Positions 24,301 through 33,930 are shown, counted from the first letter of the stretch. The stretch: 64,000 nt of DNA from Bretschneidera sinensis (GCA_023935145.1 CM043698.1:81176001-81240000), one strand, 5' to 3'. Program-made: numbers and translations. Notes: a model not told the origin generated them from the letters alone.

Positions 24301-27300
24301 GTATCTAACAGATGGCCCATGTTTGAGATTGATCAAAATTTGCTAGTAGGCGATTACTGATGCAACTGCTCATCTGTAATTTTCTTTACCTCTTATTATA
24401 GACTGCTTATAATGTCCTCGCATATGGGTTTTTGTCTACATCACTAGGAAATATACCGTATCAAGCTTCCTGGTCCTCCAACAGAAATTGGTGAAGGGAA
24501 ACCTGAAAATCAAAATCATGCCATCATTTTCACTCGCGGTGAAGCCCTGCAGACCATAGACATGAATCAGGTAGCTTTGCTTCCGGCATCTTCTGACGAT
24601 TTGTTGCAAAGTAATTCACTGTATTCCTTTAAATTTGTTTTCAGGACAATTACTATGAAGAAGCTTTCAAAATGAGAAATGTACTGGAGGAATTTCTACA
24701 TGATCACAGTGGCAAGCGAAAACCTACAATTTTGGGTCTAAGGGAGCATATATTTACTGGAAGGTCAGCCTTACAACATATCTCTTTAAATTGTATTTGA
24801 TTTTGATGCTTACAACATATTTATGCAAATTACATTTTGTCAAGTCAGCATATGAAGAAACGAGTAGTGGAAATTATATAAGTATATGCTTATTTCTTCC
24901 TATTCATTTTACAGTGTTTCATCACTCGCTTGGTTCATGTCCAATCAGGAGACTAGCTTTGTAACCATTGGCCAACGAATTTTGGCAAATCCTCTGAGGT
25001 ATGCGTAACACCTTTATTTTTAGAGGAATGATTGCTTAAATGTGTTACATGCAAATTATTGTTAGCATTTACATTTGGCTTGATTGTTGAATCAGCTTGA
25101 ATTATTGTTAATGTTCCTTTTCTTTTTTACTTTGTCGTCTTTTTCTTTTATCTCCTGAAAGGGAGAGTTTGGCAATTGTTGTTAGATAGGTAATAAGAAA
25201 TACGGAGTATGCAATTATTAAGAAAAAGGTTTTTTTATAAAACTTGGTCAGCATTTTCTTTTTCTTTTTCTATGATCATGATAGCATATATAGATGAATT
25301 TAGAATCACCACAAGAAAAAGTATAAATGGAAAATTACTGCCTGTGCCTGAATGGCTTTTAGACAAGCATATAGAGCTGTTGATCAAAAGATTCAAAACC
25401 TAGTAATATCGAAACATCACATAGGCAATTATAGACCCTTGAACTGTTTCTCATCTTAGTAGATTAGGACTTAGTCCTCAAAAGAATATCCATCAGACTC
25501 AACTCAATTAGTGCCCTTGAATGCAAAAACACCCTCTAACCTTAGTCTGTGTTCTTCTCATGAATAGTTGCTACCTCTACCTTTATTACATAAATGTTCG
25601 TCTCTTATTCTATCTTTTCTTGCATTGTTTGACATCCATCTTAAAATCATCACTTTGGCACTCTTTTTGTGAATATGCTCTTTCTTCACCATGTTACACT
25701 GTTACTGCTATGTAAGCATTTTTGTCCTACTATTTCTATTTGAAATTACATTTTAAAAAGAAGAGAGAAATAAAACTAGACTTATCTACTATGGTTGCAT
25801 AAGAATTTGAGCCTTAACCTTCATTTATGGTTATTCTTAAATTTATTTGAAATGCAGAATAATCGACCAATTTCCATGATGAATCTCCATAGCAATCAAT
25901 TGTCTTATTAGTCTGCAATCATATTCTTGCTTCAGAATTTTCCATATGGCACTAGCATATTATTGGAATATGACATTCAATCCAATGAAACAACACAATT
26001 GACTACACAAAGTTAAGAATTCATTACTACCCTAGCTAGCTAGAATTTGGGACTGCTTGATCTGAAAGTTGGTATGCTTCTGTTACAATACACTAGTTTG
26101 GTGATCCAGAATTATCTTTCTACTTCTTCCTGTATTTGTTCTTCTGAGAGATAATAACAAAAATACAAAATTATTTAGATTACAAAATTTGTTAACTAAA
26201 AATAGTACAATTATTTAAATTTCAACTAAATTCGCCTTATTGCATTGCAAGTTAAAATGAATATACACCTTATGTGCAACAATCTATATCATTCAGTTCT
26301 TCAGAACAAGTGTTGTATCGTTTTTCTGCTCAAACAAAAGCATTTTGAATTTAAAGTAACTTGAAGCCTAACCAACTACTTGCTCTGGGTATTCATGTTT
26401 GTAAAGTGTGACATTATTTTGTGTTAGCCTACTGCCTACTAGAGTCGTCCTTTATCTAGACTTGGAAGCAGCTGTCTGACATTACAATAAAGATAAAACT
26501 TCCAAGCACGATATGTCTGTATGAATATCCTTTTAAAAAAACTGACAGGAATGCATCCATAATTTCATTCCATATGCTTGCAATCTGTTGACTATGCCTT
26601 GAGAATCGAGAACTCTCACACAGACTCTTATTCAGTCATAATTTGATTACTCTTCAATGTGCTTCTACATTTTATGGTTCTTTGCTATTGGCGAGGCTCT
26701 TCTATATTTTCTTGTTTCAAAATTTGACCGGCAAATAGATTGATACTTGTTCTGAAGTCCAAGTTTCAGGGCTAAGTTAGCTCATTATGATCAACCATTC
26801 CAGTTTTAAATGATTTCATTCTAACTTTACAGGGTACGGTTCCATTATGGTCATCCTGATATATTCAACAGAATCTTCCACATAACCAGAGGTGGAATAA
26901 GCAAGGCTTCAAAAATAATAAACTTAAGCGAGGACATTTTTGCAGGTAACTTTGATTCATCAGGAAACAACTGATTTATTTGTATCATCTGATGGTTGAT
27001 TGTTTTAATCTCTTCAGGGTACAATTCAACTCTCCGTGGGGGATATGTAACACATCATGAATATATCCAAGCTGGCAAGGGGCGTGATGTGGGGATGAAT
27101 CAAATATCATTTTTTGAGGCAAAAGTTGCAAATGGAAATGGAGAGCAGACACTTAGTCGTGATGTTTATCGACTTGGGCGTCGGTTTGACTTCTATAGAA
27201 TGCTCTCATTCTATTTCACGACAGTTGGTTTCTATTTTAGTAGCATGGTATAGTAATCAAACTAATCTTATTAGTTATATGTTAGCAACTCTAGTACATA

Positions 27301-30300
27301 AGTAGTTAATGATCGCTTCTTTTCTCCTGTAACCATTGGGAAATTGTATTCGATACTATGTGGCCATCAATAGCTCTTAGTTTATGAAAGAAGTTATTTT
27401 TGCCAATTTCTTGTCCTTTTGTGACGATAGGAATAGAGTATTAATGAGTAGGAACAAATGCTAAAGTGCTTTATGGTCTTCTCCTCATCTGAGAAGTTAG
27501 AGGTCATTGTATGGTTGACTTTTGCAGACCTTTGTCATCTTGTTGTACTTGATGGCCATTCCAGCCTGTATTTTTACACTAAATTACACTTATCTTCTGT
27601 ATTTTTTATGTGATACTCTCTTGAATATAAGGAACACATGCGTTACTTTCCTTAGAGGACTAGGTGAGGCAATGTCAAGTGGTGTGCAAAGAGGGTCAGT
27701 TTTCAAGTGGTAATTTTACTATATGAGCTGTTACCTAAATATAAATACTTATGGATAGAAAAGGGATTTATGGTTTGATGACAGATGTCAGCAATCTCAT
27801 GGTGAGTCCTCTGACTCAGTCAATGTTATAGGCAGTCGATCGAAAATTATATAATTTTGAGCATCAGTTGGCCAATTGATTGAATATGAGTGCTGTCTGG
27901 TAAAGAATAATCACAAACTCGCATGGCCAGTTTATTGACATCGCCTTTTAACACATCTTTTTTTTGTTGGAATCCTGCTTGAGCTCTTTAGAATGACTAG
28001 AATATTTGCTGATTTTTTTCAACATTTTGGTGTTTCAGCTTACTGTGCTTATTGTATATATATTCTTATATGGGCGTTTATACATGGTTATGAGTGGATT
28101 GGAAAAGGAGATTCTTCAGAATCCAACCATACATCAGAACAAGGCCCTTGAAGAGGCTTTGGCTACGCAGTCTGTTTTTCAGTTGGGATTCTTGATGGTG
28201 CTACCTATGGTTATGGAAATTGGCCTGGAAAAAGGGTTTCGCACTGCTCTGGGTGATTTTATCATTATGCAGCTGCAGCTGGCCTCTGTTTTCTTTACTT
28301 TCCAGCTTGGAACAAAAGCACATTATTTTGGGAGAACAATTTTGCATGGAGGTTCTAAATATCGATCTACTGGTCGGGGATTTGTTGTTTTTCATGCGAA
28401 GTTCGCCGAAAACTACAGGCTGTACTCACGAAGTCACTTTGTGAAGGGGCTGGAGTTGGCTATACTATTAGTCTTGTATCAAGTTCTTGGACAATCATAT
28501 CGCAGTTCAAATCTTTATTTGTTTATCACGTTCTCCATGTGGTTTCTGGTTGCATCCTGGTTGTTTGCACCTTTTATATTCAACCCATCTGGTTTTGAGT
28601 GGCAGAAAACAGTGGACGATTGGACAGATTGGAAAAGGTGGATGGGAAATCGTGGTGGTATTGGGATCCAACCTGATAAAAGTTGGGAATCGTGGTGGGA
28701 TGGAGAACAAGAACATCTCAAATACACAAATATAAGAGGAAGGGTGGTTGAGATAATCCTTGCATTTCGCTTCTTCATTTTCCAGTATGGGATTGTCTAC
28801 CACCTTGATATTGCTCATCACAGCAAGAGTGTGCTGGTATGGTTTGTTATTTTCTGTAATGTATAGATTGCTTCTTGCTCATCAGTTCAGATTTGTGGCA
28901 CCATCTTAATATGTTCTACTTGTCACTACAATTTTCTTGTAGGTTTATGGACTCTCTTGGATAGTTATGGTAACTGTTCTTCTTGTTCTAAAGGTATGCA
29001 AATAACACTCGTGATTGTGAATAGTTATTAGGTAGGGAGTCTTTACCACATGGTTGTAGGACCAACCAATGATGATTACCCACGTTGGATTATTACCTAT
29101 ATCTTGTGTTAGGCGAGGGTAGTGGTTGGGTGGACAACCATTATACATTGGTCCTACAGATGACGTGGTAGAGTCCCTACCTAATAATCTTCTCATGATT
29201 TAAAAGAGCTCAAAAAAGTTGTTCTGACTTGTAGATAGCTATATATGTAGTGATAATTGGTCTTTATGCTTTTAATGATATAAAAGTCGTATGAGTATTC
29301 ATTAGTGTTTTTCTGCTTGACCTTTCCTATCTTTCTGTCAGATGGTTTCAATGGGTAGACGAAGATTTGGTACCGATTTTCAGCTCATGTTTAGGATTCT
29401 CAAGGCACTTCTGTTCCTTGGCTTCATGTCAGTTATGACCGTCTTATTTGTTGTATGTGGCCTCACCATTTCGGATTTATTTGCTGCCATCCTTGCCTTC
29501 TTGCCCACGGGATGGGCCATTCTTCTTGTAAGTTTAAACTTCTGCAATTTCTTAGAGTGTGCTATAACTTTTTTTTTATGTCAACTGCACCATTGTTTAA
29601 ATTTATCACACGTTATTGTAGTGTTATAGTTTCAGCAACCTACTACAACCATTTAAGCACATGTAATCAAAGTGTAGTGTATCTGTCAAGAATTTATTTT
29701 GAATAAATTTAAAAAGTTTGGCCATTATAATGAATTTTTCTAGGTAGTGTTTTAATGACAACCTACATATCTTTGTTGTTTCATGCATTTTCTCTGATCC
29801 TACATATTCTTGTTTTCCTTTTCTCTTTCTGTAGATTTGCTATGAGTATCTTAACTAAAAATTTTTATTGCCTCTGATTTACTAACCTCTATCATAACAT
29901 TTTCTTCCATTTATTTCCAAGGTGTAAAACTTTTTCCTGTACCGAACCTTGCCTACAACTTAAAAGTATTAAAATACAGTTAGTTTCAAACTTGTAGATG
30001 TTATGAACCAAGTGTGTCATGTTTTCTAAGTAATGCATTTTGGAAATTACGAGATTATTTATTGTATAATTAGCTCATAAGCTTTGTATTAGCTCATAAT
30101 TAGCTATAAAACTTCTCTTTTGTAAGACTGCCTCTGAAAAAGACGCATACTAATAAATTGTAGTATTCACTAAAACTAACATCTTTTTTATCTTCTTGTT
30201 TCAAGATTGGGCAGGCATGCAGGCCTTCGTTTAAAGGGCTAAGATTCTGGGATTCAGTAAAGGAGCTTGCGAGAGCATATGAGTACATAATGGGACTGGT

Positions 30301-30448
30301 TCTCTTCATGCCAATTGCCGTTTTGTCATGGTTCCCAATTGTGTCAGAGTTCCAAACACGTCTGCTCTTCAATCAAGCATTTAGCAGAGGCCTCCAGATT
30401 TCTATGATTATTTCTGGGAGGAAAGATAAAACAGCGCCTCCTAAGTAA
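111..30448 (+). CDS. CALS7: Callose synthase, CalS7/GSL7-like (5'-partial, 38 exons)
   Basis: This is a plasma-membrane 1,3-beta-glucan synthase that makes callose from UDP-glucose. The CalS7 branch is known for sieve-plate callose in phloem. Exons: 111-221, 324-476, 1295-1384, 1480-1571, 1711-1834, 2880-3014, 3101-3177, 3262-3349, 8477-8599, 8682-8799, 8960-9291, 9392-9444, 9667-9727, 17847-17928, 18016-18065, 18185-18271, 18486-18590, 18783-18877, 18969-19050, 19136-19299, 19450-19573, 19709-19812, 19929-20040, 20129-20280, 20635-20738, 20824-20943, 21039-21107, 21248-21437, 21522-21633, 24448-24570, 24645-24763, 24915-24998, 26833-26945, 27018-27247, 28039-28836, 28943-28993, 29342-29527, 30206-30448. 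Phases agree throughout and give 1,751 residues and TAA at 30446. Arabidopsis CalS7 is near 1,950 residues, so roughly the first 200, including the Vta1-like region, are missing. Bases 1-6 (gatgag, then a GT) are probably the end of the preceding exon. The CalS7 assignment rests on remembered family similarity along the whole length and on the C-terminal tail; another close CalS paralogue is possible. Confidence 0.93.
806..823. repeat. (TG)n microsatellite in intron 2
   Basis: Short dinucleotide run. The rest of intron 2 (477-1294) shows no recognisable feature. Confidence 0.9.
1957..1994. repeat. (ATC)n microsatellite in intron 5
   Basis: About twelve ATC/CAT triplets. They create poly-His or poly-Met readings that are not coding, because the run lies inside intron 5 (1835-2879). 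The remainder of this intron, 1995-2879, shows nothing recognisable. Confidence 0.9.
3419..3915. mobile_element. MULE-like MITE with long terminal inverted repeats, intron 8
   Basis: The ends are complementary: GGGGTTTTATCATA at 3419 matches TATGATAAAACCCC ending at 3915. Weaker complementarity continues inward for about 100-140 bp (a TGCAC, CACCC-rich arm against a GGGTGCA-rich arm). The flanking 9-mers are ttttattta (3410-3418) and ttttattaa (3916-3924), matching at 8 of 9 positions. Long TIRs plus a 9-bp duplication suggest a non-autonomous Mutator-like element. There is no transposase frame. The flanks are AT-rich, so the target duplication could be partly chance. Confidence 0.7.
3916..6978. 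other. Intron 8 filler between MITE and TRIM
   Basis: Apart from the 150-bp tandem repeat I see no gene or clear element. A roughly 18-bp inverted match (caccttgccgcc near 5608 against ggcggcaaggtg near 5929) could be the ends of a decayed MITE of about 340 bp, but no target duplication was found. Confidence 0.4.
5281..5580 (+). repeat. Two tandem copies of a 150-bp unit, intron 8
   Basis: Bases 5281-5430 and 5431-5580 align without gaps and with a modest number of substitutions. Because 150 is a multiple of three, an open frame (5156-5548) crosses both copies and encodes a repeated stretch containing [11 protein letters not shown] do not recognise the peptide, and its position inside a callose synthase intron makes it doubtful that it is expressed. 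It could be a relic of a transposon coding region. Confidence 0.85.
6979..7968 (+). mobile_element. TRIM-like miniature LTR retrotransposon, complete, intron 8
   Basis: Two direct terminal repeats, 6979-7150 (172 bp) and 7789-7968 (180 bp), start TGTTAGA and end GTTAACA and are highly similar. The primer-binding site TGGTATTAGAGCC begins at 7151, directly after the left LTR, and fits initiator tRNA-Met with one change. A polypurine tract GAGGGGGAG (7780-7788) abuts the right LTR. Flanking CTTTC (6974-6978 and 7969-7973) is a perfect 5-bp target duplication. The total is 990 bp with no gag or pol, as expected for a terminal-repeat retrotransposon in miniature mobilised in trans. The right LTR carries a small extra TTAGAATG-like duplication at its start. 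Confidence 0.92.
7151..7163 (+). promoter_or_regulatory. tRNA-iMet primer-binding site of the TRIM
   Basis: TGGTATTAGAGCC lies directly after the left LTR. It differs from the usual plant initiator-Met site TGGTATCAGAGCC at one base. Confidence 0.85.
8477..9727 (+). CDS. CALS7: Callose synthase exons 9-13: first membrane cluster
   Basis: These exons encode residues 291-519. They start with [20 protein letters not shown] and continue into hydrophobic spans near [62 protein letters not shown] and [18 protein letters not shown]. These form most of the N-terminal group of about six membrane helices typical of callose synthases. Exon 11 (332 bases) is the largest here, and its donor is GC rather than GT. 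The block is isolated between intron 8 (5.1 kb) and intron 13 (8.1 kb), both swollen by transposons. Confidence 0.92.
9292..9391 (+). other. CALS7: GC-AG intron 11 of the callose synthase gene
   Basis: Exon 11 must end ...WWAQ and exon 12 begins [11 protein letters not shown] to keep frame and family sequence. The junction reads CAG then gcaagc, and the acceptor is ttgcag. A GT 16 bases downstream would shift the frame. The remaining donor positions fit the strong CAG|GCAAG context typical of GC donors. Confidence 0.88.
9728..11242. other. Intron 13, left part: no recognisable element
   Basis: AT-rich intron sequence. The only clear feature is a (CT)n microsatellite at 10791-10816. Short open frames here show no family resemblance. 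Confidence 0.5.
12106..13440 (-). pseudogene. Copia gag and protease start, truncated
   Basis: A minus-strand frame of about 400 residues. The first Met is near 13440; a likelier start is the [10 protein letters not shown] methionine near 13362. The N-terminal half resembles copia gag ([30 protein letters not shown]). Next come seven 20-residue repeats, a CCHC zinc knuckle [14 protein letters not shown], and the protease start [11 protein letters not shown] (DTG active-site triad). A TAA follows near 12229, after which the same frame continues through [11 protein letters not shown] to [10 protein letters not shown] and then runs into LTR sequence at about 12106. No catalytic pol domain remains, so the element is non-autonomous. 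Confidence 0.85.
12520..12938 (-). repeat. 60-bp minisatellite, about 7 units, inside copia gag
   Basis: The period is exactly 60 bp (20 codons), so the frame is kept. The unit reads roughly [20 protein letters not shown]. Two unit types alternate: one with RGRGESHG and one with GGKGESHM or GDKGESHM. It sits immediately N-terminal to the zinc knuckle and adds a basic, Gly/His/Tyr-rich stretch. Confidence 0.93.
13431..13610. repeat. Degenerate ~50-80 bp tandem repeats in copia leader
   Basis: TCAAGAACACGAT recurs at 13431, 13479 and 13558, followed each time by an agatct-rich stretch and a CCGTTCTTGAAT-like stretch. It lies between the primer-binding sites and the gag start on the minus strand. 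Confidence 0.7.
13689..13732 (-). promoter_or_regulatory. Duplicated tRNA-iMet primer-binding site of the copia element
   Basis: GCTCTGATACCACTGTTG on the + strand occurs at 13689 and again at 13720. On the minus strand both read TGGTATCAGAGC, the consensus initiator-Met site. The copies are 31 bp apart, and the LTR-terminal TGTTG is included in the duplication. Confidence 0.88.
15063..15140 (+). mobile_element. LINE 3' tail fragment, intron 13
   Basis: The stretch contains ACATGGGTTGCACCCCC-TAGGTGC followed by an A-rich tail. It matches the 3' end of the LINE insert at 21763-22139 in the opposite orientation. It is very short, and no target duplication was resolved. Confidence 0.5.
15475..17338 (-). 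mobile_element. Non-autonomous LTR retrotransposon, intron 13
   Basis: Direct repeats 15475-15821 and 16981-17338 (about 350 bp) share a long alignable sequence starting near TAATTAGAGAGA and ending TTTTGCATCA. On the minus strand, GTGGGGGAGAA precedes the low-coordinate LTR as a polypurine tract, and TGATATTAGGGCC at 16963-16975 resembles a decayed tRNA-iMet primer site. The internal 1.1 kb has an open frame (15958-16425, minus, 155 residues, acidic, with a Q/E-rich middle) with no domain I recognise. The flanking 5-mers (cttaa, tctct) do not match, so the ends may be off by a few bases. Confidence 0.75.
15958..16425 (-). pseudogene. Unrecognised 155-residue frame inside the LTR element
   Basis: It starts [20 protein letters not shown] and includes a stretch of Q/E-rich, possibly coiled-coil sequence ([17 protein letters not shown]). 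There is no CCHC knuckle and no protease, RT or integrase motif. It may be the remains of the coding region of the parent element. Confidence 0.4.
17847..21633 (+). CDS. CALS7: Callose synthase exons 14-29: last N-terminal helices and central cytosolic catalytic loop
   Basis: These exons encode about residues 520-1103. Exons 14-16 finish the first membrane cluster ([39 protein letters not shown]). Exons 17-29 form the large cytosolic loop. The glucan synthase domain (Pfam Glucan_synthase, PF02364) starts around exon 24 with [16 protein letters not shown], followed by [18 protein letters not shown] in exons 24-25, [19 protein letters not shown] across exons 26-27 and [19 protein letters not shown] in exon 28. 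These are among the most conserved stretches of plant and fungal glucan synthases. Introns here are mostly 70-350 bp. Confidence 0.93.
21763..22139 (-). mobile_element. 5'-truncated LINE insert with 17-bp target duplication, intron 29
   Basis: CCAAGGTTTTCAGAGTT occurs at 21746-21762 and 22140-22156 and brackets the insert. A T-run at 21763-21770 is the poly(A) tail of a minus-strand element. The minus strand then reads a LINE 3' end (ACATGGGTTGCACCCCCTTGG) and a C-terminal coding remnant with [12 protein letters not shown] and [14 protein letters not shown]. This resembles the segment after the zinc-binding RT domain of plant L1 elements. Confidence 0.9.
22400..23060 (-). pseudogene. Decayed LINE reverse-transcriptase C-terminus (zf-RVT region), intron 29
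   Basis: Minus-strand frames with several stops contain [14 protein letters not shown], a [14 protein letters not shown] stretch and [10 protein letters not shown]. These resemble the zinc-binding region downstream of plant LINE reverse transcriptases (zf-RVT, PF13966). It is older than the neighbouring insert, as judged by its stops and lack of clear ends. The rest of intron 29 (23061-24447) shows nothing recognisable. Confidence 0.6.
24448..27247 (+). CDS. CALS7: Callose synthase exons 30-34: catalytic loop and start of second membrane cluster
   Basis: These exons encode about residues 1104-1326. Recognisable stretches are [20 protein letters not shown] with [20 protein letters not shown] in exon 30, [14 protein letters not shown] in exon 31, [20 protein letters not shown] in exon 32, [20 protein letters not shown] in exon 33, and [15 protein letters not shown] with [14 protein letters not shown] in exon 34. 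All belong to the conserved glucan synthase core. Exon 34 ends inside the first helix of the C-terminal cluster ([16 protein letters not shown]). Intron 32 (24999-26832) is 1.8 kb and I saw no recognisable element in it. Confidence 0.93.
24999..26832. other. Intron 32, no recognisable element
   Basis: 1.8 kb of AT-rich intron. No open frame with family resemblance, no long repeats and no terminal inverted repeats noticed. Confidence 0.5.
28039..30448 (+). CDS. CALS7: Callose synthase exons 35-38: C-terminal membrane cluster and stop
   Basis: These exons encode residues 1327-1751. Exon 35 (798 bases) is the largest exon. It contains the RXTG motif as RSTG within [15 protein letters not shown], which has been proposed to bind UDP-glucose, and [20 protein letters not shown] between membrane spans. 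Further helices follow in exons 36-38 ([61 protein letters not shown]). The tail runs through [12 protein letters not shown] to a short lysine-containing end and TAA at 30446-30448. No canonical AATAAA signal stands out soon after the stop, so the mRNA end is not placed. Confidence 0.93.
29025..29187. mobile_element. 163-bp foldback MITE, intron 36
   Basis: TTATTAGGTAGGGA at 29025 is complementary to TCCCTACCTAATAA ending at 29187. Looser complementarity continues for about 40 bp (TACCACAT against ACGTGGTA, TTGTAGGACCAA against TTGGTCCTACA). No transposase and no clear target duplication, so the superfamily is not assigned. Confidence 0.75.
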
Positions 30449-30894
30449 AGCTTCAAAGTCTCGCATATAGTAATATCCATTTGTCATAACTAAATTACAG
30501 TCGTATTCTTTCAAGTCTGGAGCATTATAGAGTAGTATTTTTTTTCAAGATTCATCTGGCATTGCTGATTTTATATGATATGAATGGGTGTTTTTTCCCC
30601 AGTGCACATATCAAAATTATTTTTCACAAGTTAAAGGCACTGATGACTTTTATGATATGTTTTAAATTTTGTTACTAATAGTTATTCAAAGCGAAATTGC
30701 AGTTAGTTAGGAAGCTTTTACGAGTATACTATTGCTAGCCATATAAACCCTGCTTTAAGGGTATAAATTATCTTAGGAGACTTTTACCATTGAAGTTACA
30801 CGTCCTTGGTAAATTTTTTAGGGTTGTGGGTGCAGTTGGGTTTCTTGTCGAGACGAGAGACGGAGACAGTGAAGTTTCTTTCTCTCTAATCCGG

Positions 30895-30973
30895 GCATGT
30901 TGGTTGGGTGGTTGTCTCGTATGTAAAATAAGAGAGATTCGGGTTCGATTTTTTTTCCCCAAAAAAAAAAAAA
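30895..30973 (+). mobile_element. SINE-like tRNA-derived promoter segment
   Basis: TTGGTTGGGTGGTTG (30900-30914) resembles a pol III box A and GGGTTCGATTT (30941-30951) a box B, about 40 bp apart. An A-run follows at 30961-30973. Plant tRNA-derived SINEs share this layout. The 5' and 3' limits and target duplication were not resolved. Confidence 0.5.
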
Positions 30974-33689
30974 CGTTTTCTCTTTTTTCTTTTCTCCTGT
31001 TAAAAGGAAATAAACAAAAGAACCGCACAAAACAGAAGCTTAGGACACTCTTTACTCCTCCTGGGAACAGCATCAGCAAGCAACGGTTGTATATTCTAAA
31101 GATCCTCGGCCCATCAGTGTATATGTGGTTTTAATAATACTTTCATAATTTAATAAAAGCGTTGGGTTAAAAAAATTCACTGTACAATCAATCGAAACGC
31201 ACATATATAACATTGGAGCTTCCCTAGTCGATTGTCAACCCATGGCTGTCGACTGTATTTCATAACTGATGTAAAAAAGTGATTTTTTGAGTCTACAGTC
31301 GATTGTTATTTTTTATATTTGATTGTGCAAAGTTTTTGCCCACTGTTACAGTATTTTCAGCATCAATTTTTTTTTCATATTTCTTCATTCTTTTTTGTAC
31401 TTTTGAGTTCCAAAAAAAATCTCTCAATTGAATCAAGCTTTCTTGCACATCGAACATACAAGTTAAACACTTCAAGAGTATTTTGTTATCAACAAAATTG
31501 ATCTAATCAATTTCTTGATGGAGGTATTTTTTATGATAACAAAACATATTACAAATTTAAGCATAATGTGTGTGCAACATATATGAAGAATAACAAATTT
31601 ACAAATAATTTATATACCAATGTAAATTCTTCTTAAATTCAATTAGGGCATGCTAAACATTGAGCCCTAAGAATTGAATATTTTTATTTAATAAAATTCA
31701 CCTAGAGATTTTATAGCTTCAATTAATTAAGGCTAGGCAATAAAATGCAATGCAACTTACTTAGCTTCTAAAAATTGAAATGCTTACAAAGTGTATATTA
31801 GGATTCAAACCTATGATTTAACTATTTTGTTTTTGAAGTTGTATTTCAATTATTCTTCTTGAATTTGATCTTTTGGAGAGCTTCTTGACATTTGATATCA
31901 TAAACTTTGATTCATCAATTTCTACAATCTTAATATTCTTTAATTACTTAAGTAACATTCATTAGTGCTTAATTAAGATTTTTGTTAATATCGAAATTAT
32001 TCAAGATCAACAGACACTTGGTCAACATGGATGTTTTATTAAATGATTATTTAAACTTGGGTCAGGCTATAAATATGATTGCAATTTCTATTGATTTCAT
32101 TTATCTTGGGAAAATTCTCTTTGATAAAGATATTTGTCTTTGCTCAAGCATAGAGTGTTGTGGTTATAAATATATTTTGATTTTTATTCCATTTTGTCAT
32201 GTGATTTATGATTGCTTTTATAAAATTGTACTATTGGTTGGCTAAACTTATATTGACTTTCGAATATGACTGATCATTTCTTTAATGAAATAGCCAAATT
32301 TGAAGGAGTGTTAAACACTTTTATTCTATAAGAAATGTTTTCTTTATATAAGTGGTCATGTATGGCATCGTCTCCTCAAGCTTTGTGTTATTTTGTTGTA
32401 TTTTTTAGGAACTTTACTATTTAAGTTGGGATTTGTAATAAATTATAAGTTTTCATATTTTTCTCTTGATGTGACCGATGGATTTTTGAAAATAATATAA
32501 CATGATCAAATTATTTTTGATCTAGTTACGCTCTGGGTATAAAAGGTAACCTTATAGATGCAGGTCGTGATATCAAGTAAAGAATAGTGTTTCATAATTA
32601 TGTATAAAATGAAAGTAGTTTGAATACTCAAGTATACTTGCAAGAAACATTATACCACAACTTATTTTTTTTTAACTATCATCGCTTTCACGACATATAA
32701 CTTAATAATTTCTTAACAACATATTTCATCTGAGTAAAAATTTAAACAAAAATAACTAATCACTATGCGGTTTGGGAGGATTTCGTTTTAAACTTTGAAT
32801 AATTTTTCGTAGCAAATCGAATGTTGAGACTTGATCTATTAGCAAATCAAATCCTGATTGAAATTAAATAACTTGTGATGAAGATACTACATAGTAATCT
32901 CAATCATTGCATCAACCCGCAATGGCGATGCTACGTCAAGGAGACTATTGCCTGCTTATCAACATCACCATCACACGATTAAGGTTGTTGGACATTTCGC
33001 ACTTATAATCTCACAATTATTGATAAATTTCCTAGTCATGGTAAGCTAATGCAATGACTGAGGCTATTGGCTAGTCTCACCTTCACATACCATTCAATTT
33101 GGTCAGAATTCAATTTGCACAATGAATTTTGCTTCAATATTTTTTTTCTTGAGCAATTACTAGGTTTAATTCTAGTCGGTGTTATCATGGATGAATGTAT
33201 TTAAAGACCCAGTGGAGCATGTTCCCATTTGAAATCCTCATTCGTATTGTCAATGAATTTATTAAAATGTCTCACTCTAAATGATAAGTGAGTAAAAAGT
33301 AATCTTATGAAGTTAAAAATGTACCCAAAATCCCAATTCGATATTCTCAAAACGAAAAGGTAATATTAAACAAATGAAAAACTAAAAAAGTAAGATTTTT
33401 TTAGCTTCCAAAGGAAGCTTTGCACCACCAAAACAAGCTTTGCAGCTCTCTTTCTCAATAATTACACTTCGTTGTAAAAACAACCCTTTACTTATCTGAT
33501 GTGTTCACAAGTGGAGCAGTGACAAATATAAATTATCAAGTCCAAAATCCTTTACAATTTTTTTTAATAGTGCTCGCAATAACAAATTCAAGGAGCCTTC
33601 ACTAATAATTTTAAAAGAAAAAATTACCTCAAACTCTTTAGACGATAATTATTAAATTTGGATCAAACAGAACTGACTGATCAATGAAC

Positions 33690-33930
33690 CGAACTGGTCG
33701 ATCGGTGAATCGGACCCTTGAACGGTTCAAGTTTCTAATTAGATCATTTATGTTTTTGTCCCAATCAAAACTGGTTGACCGGATCTGGACCAGTCGGGTT
33801 TTTAGTGGCTACAAAATTTTTATATTATTGCAAAAACTTGGAGAGGCTGGTCGGTGAATTGGACCGACCGGTCGGTGAACCGGACCCTTGATCAGTTCAA
33901 GTTTTTAATTAGATCATTTATGCTTTTCAA
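33690..33930. repeat. Direct repeat, 180 bp apart, CCGG-rich
   Basis: GGTGAA-CGGACCCTTGA...GTTCAAGTTT.TAATTAGATCATTTATG occurs near 33702 and again 180 bp later near 33882. The second copy includes GGACCGACCGGTCGGTGAACC, a partly self-complementary motif common in plant MITE-like repeats. Confidence 0.7.

Noticed and set aside
30768..31134. Frames of 70-114 residues on both strands with K/F-rich runs
   Set aside because: They come from the SINE-like segment and its A/T homopolymers; no conserved protein features.
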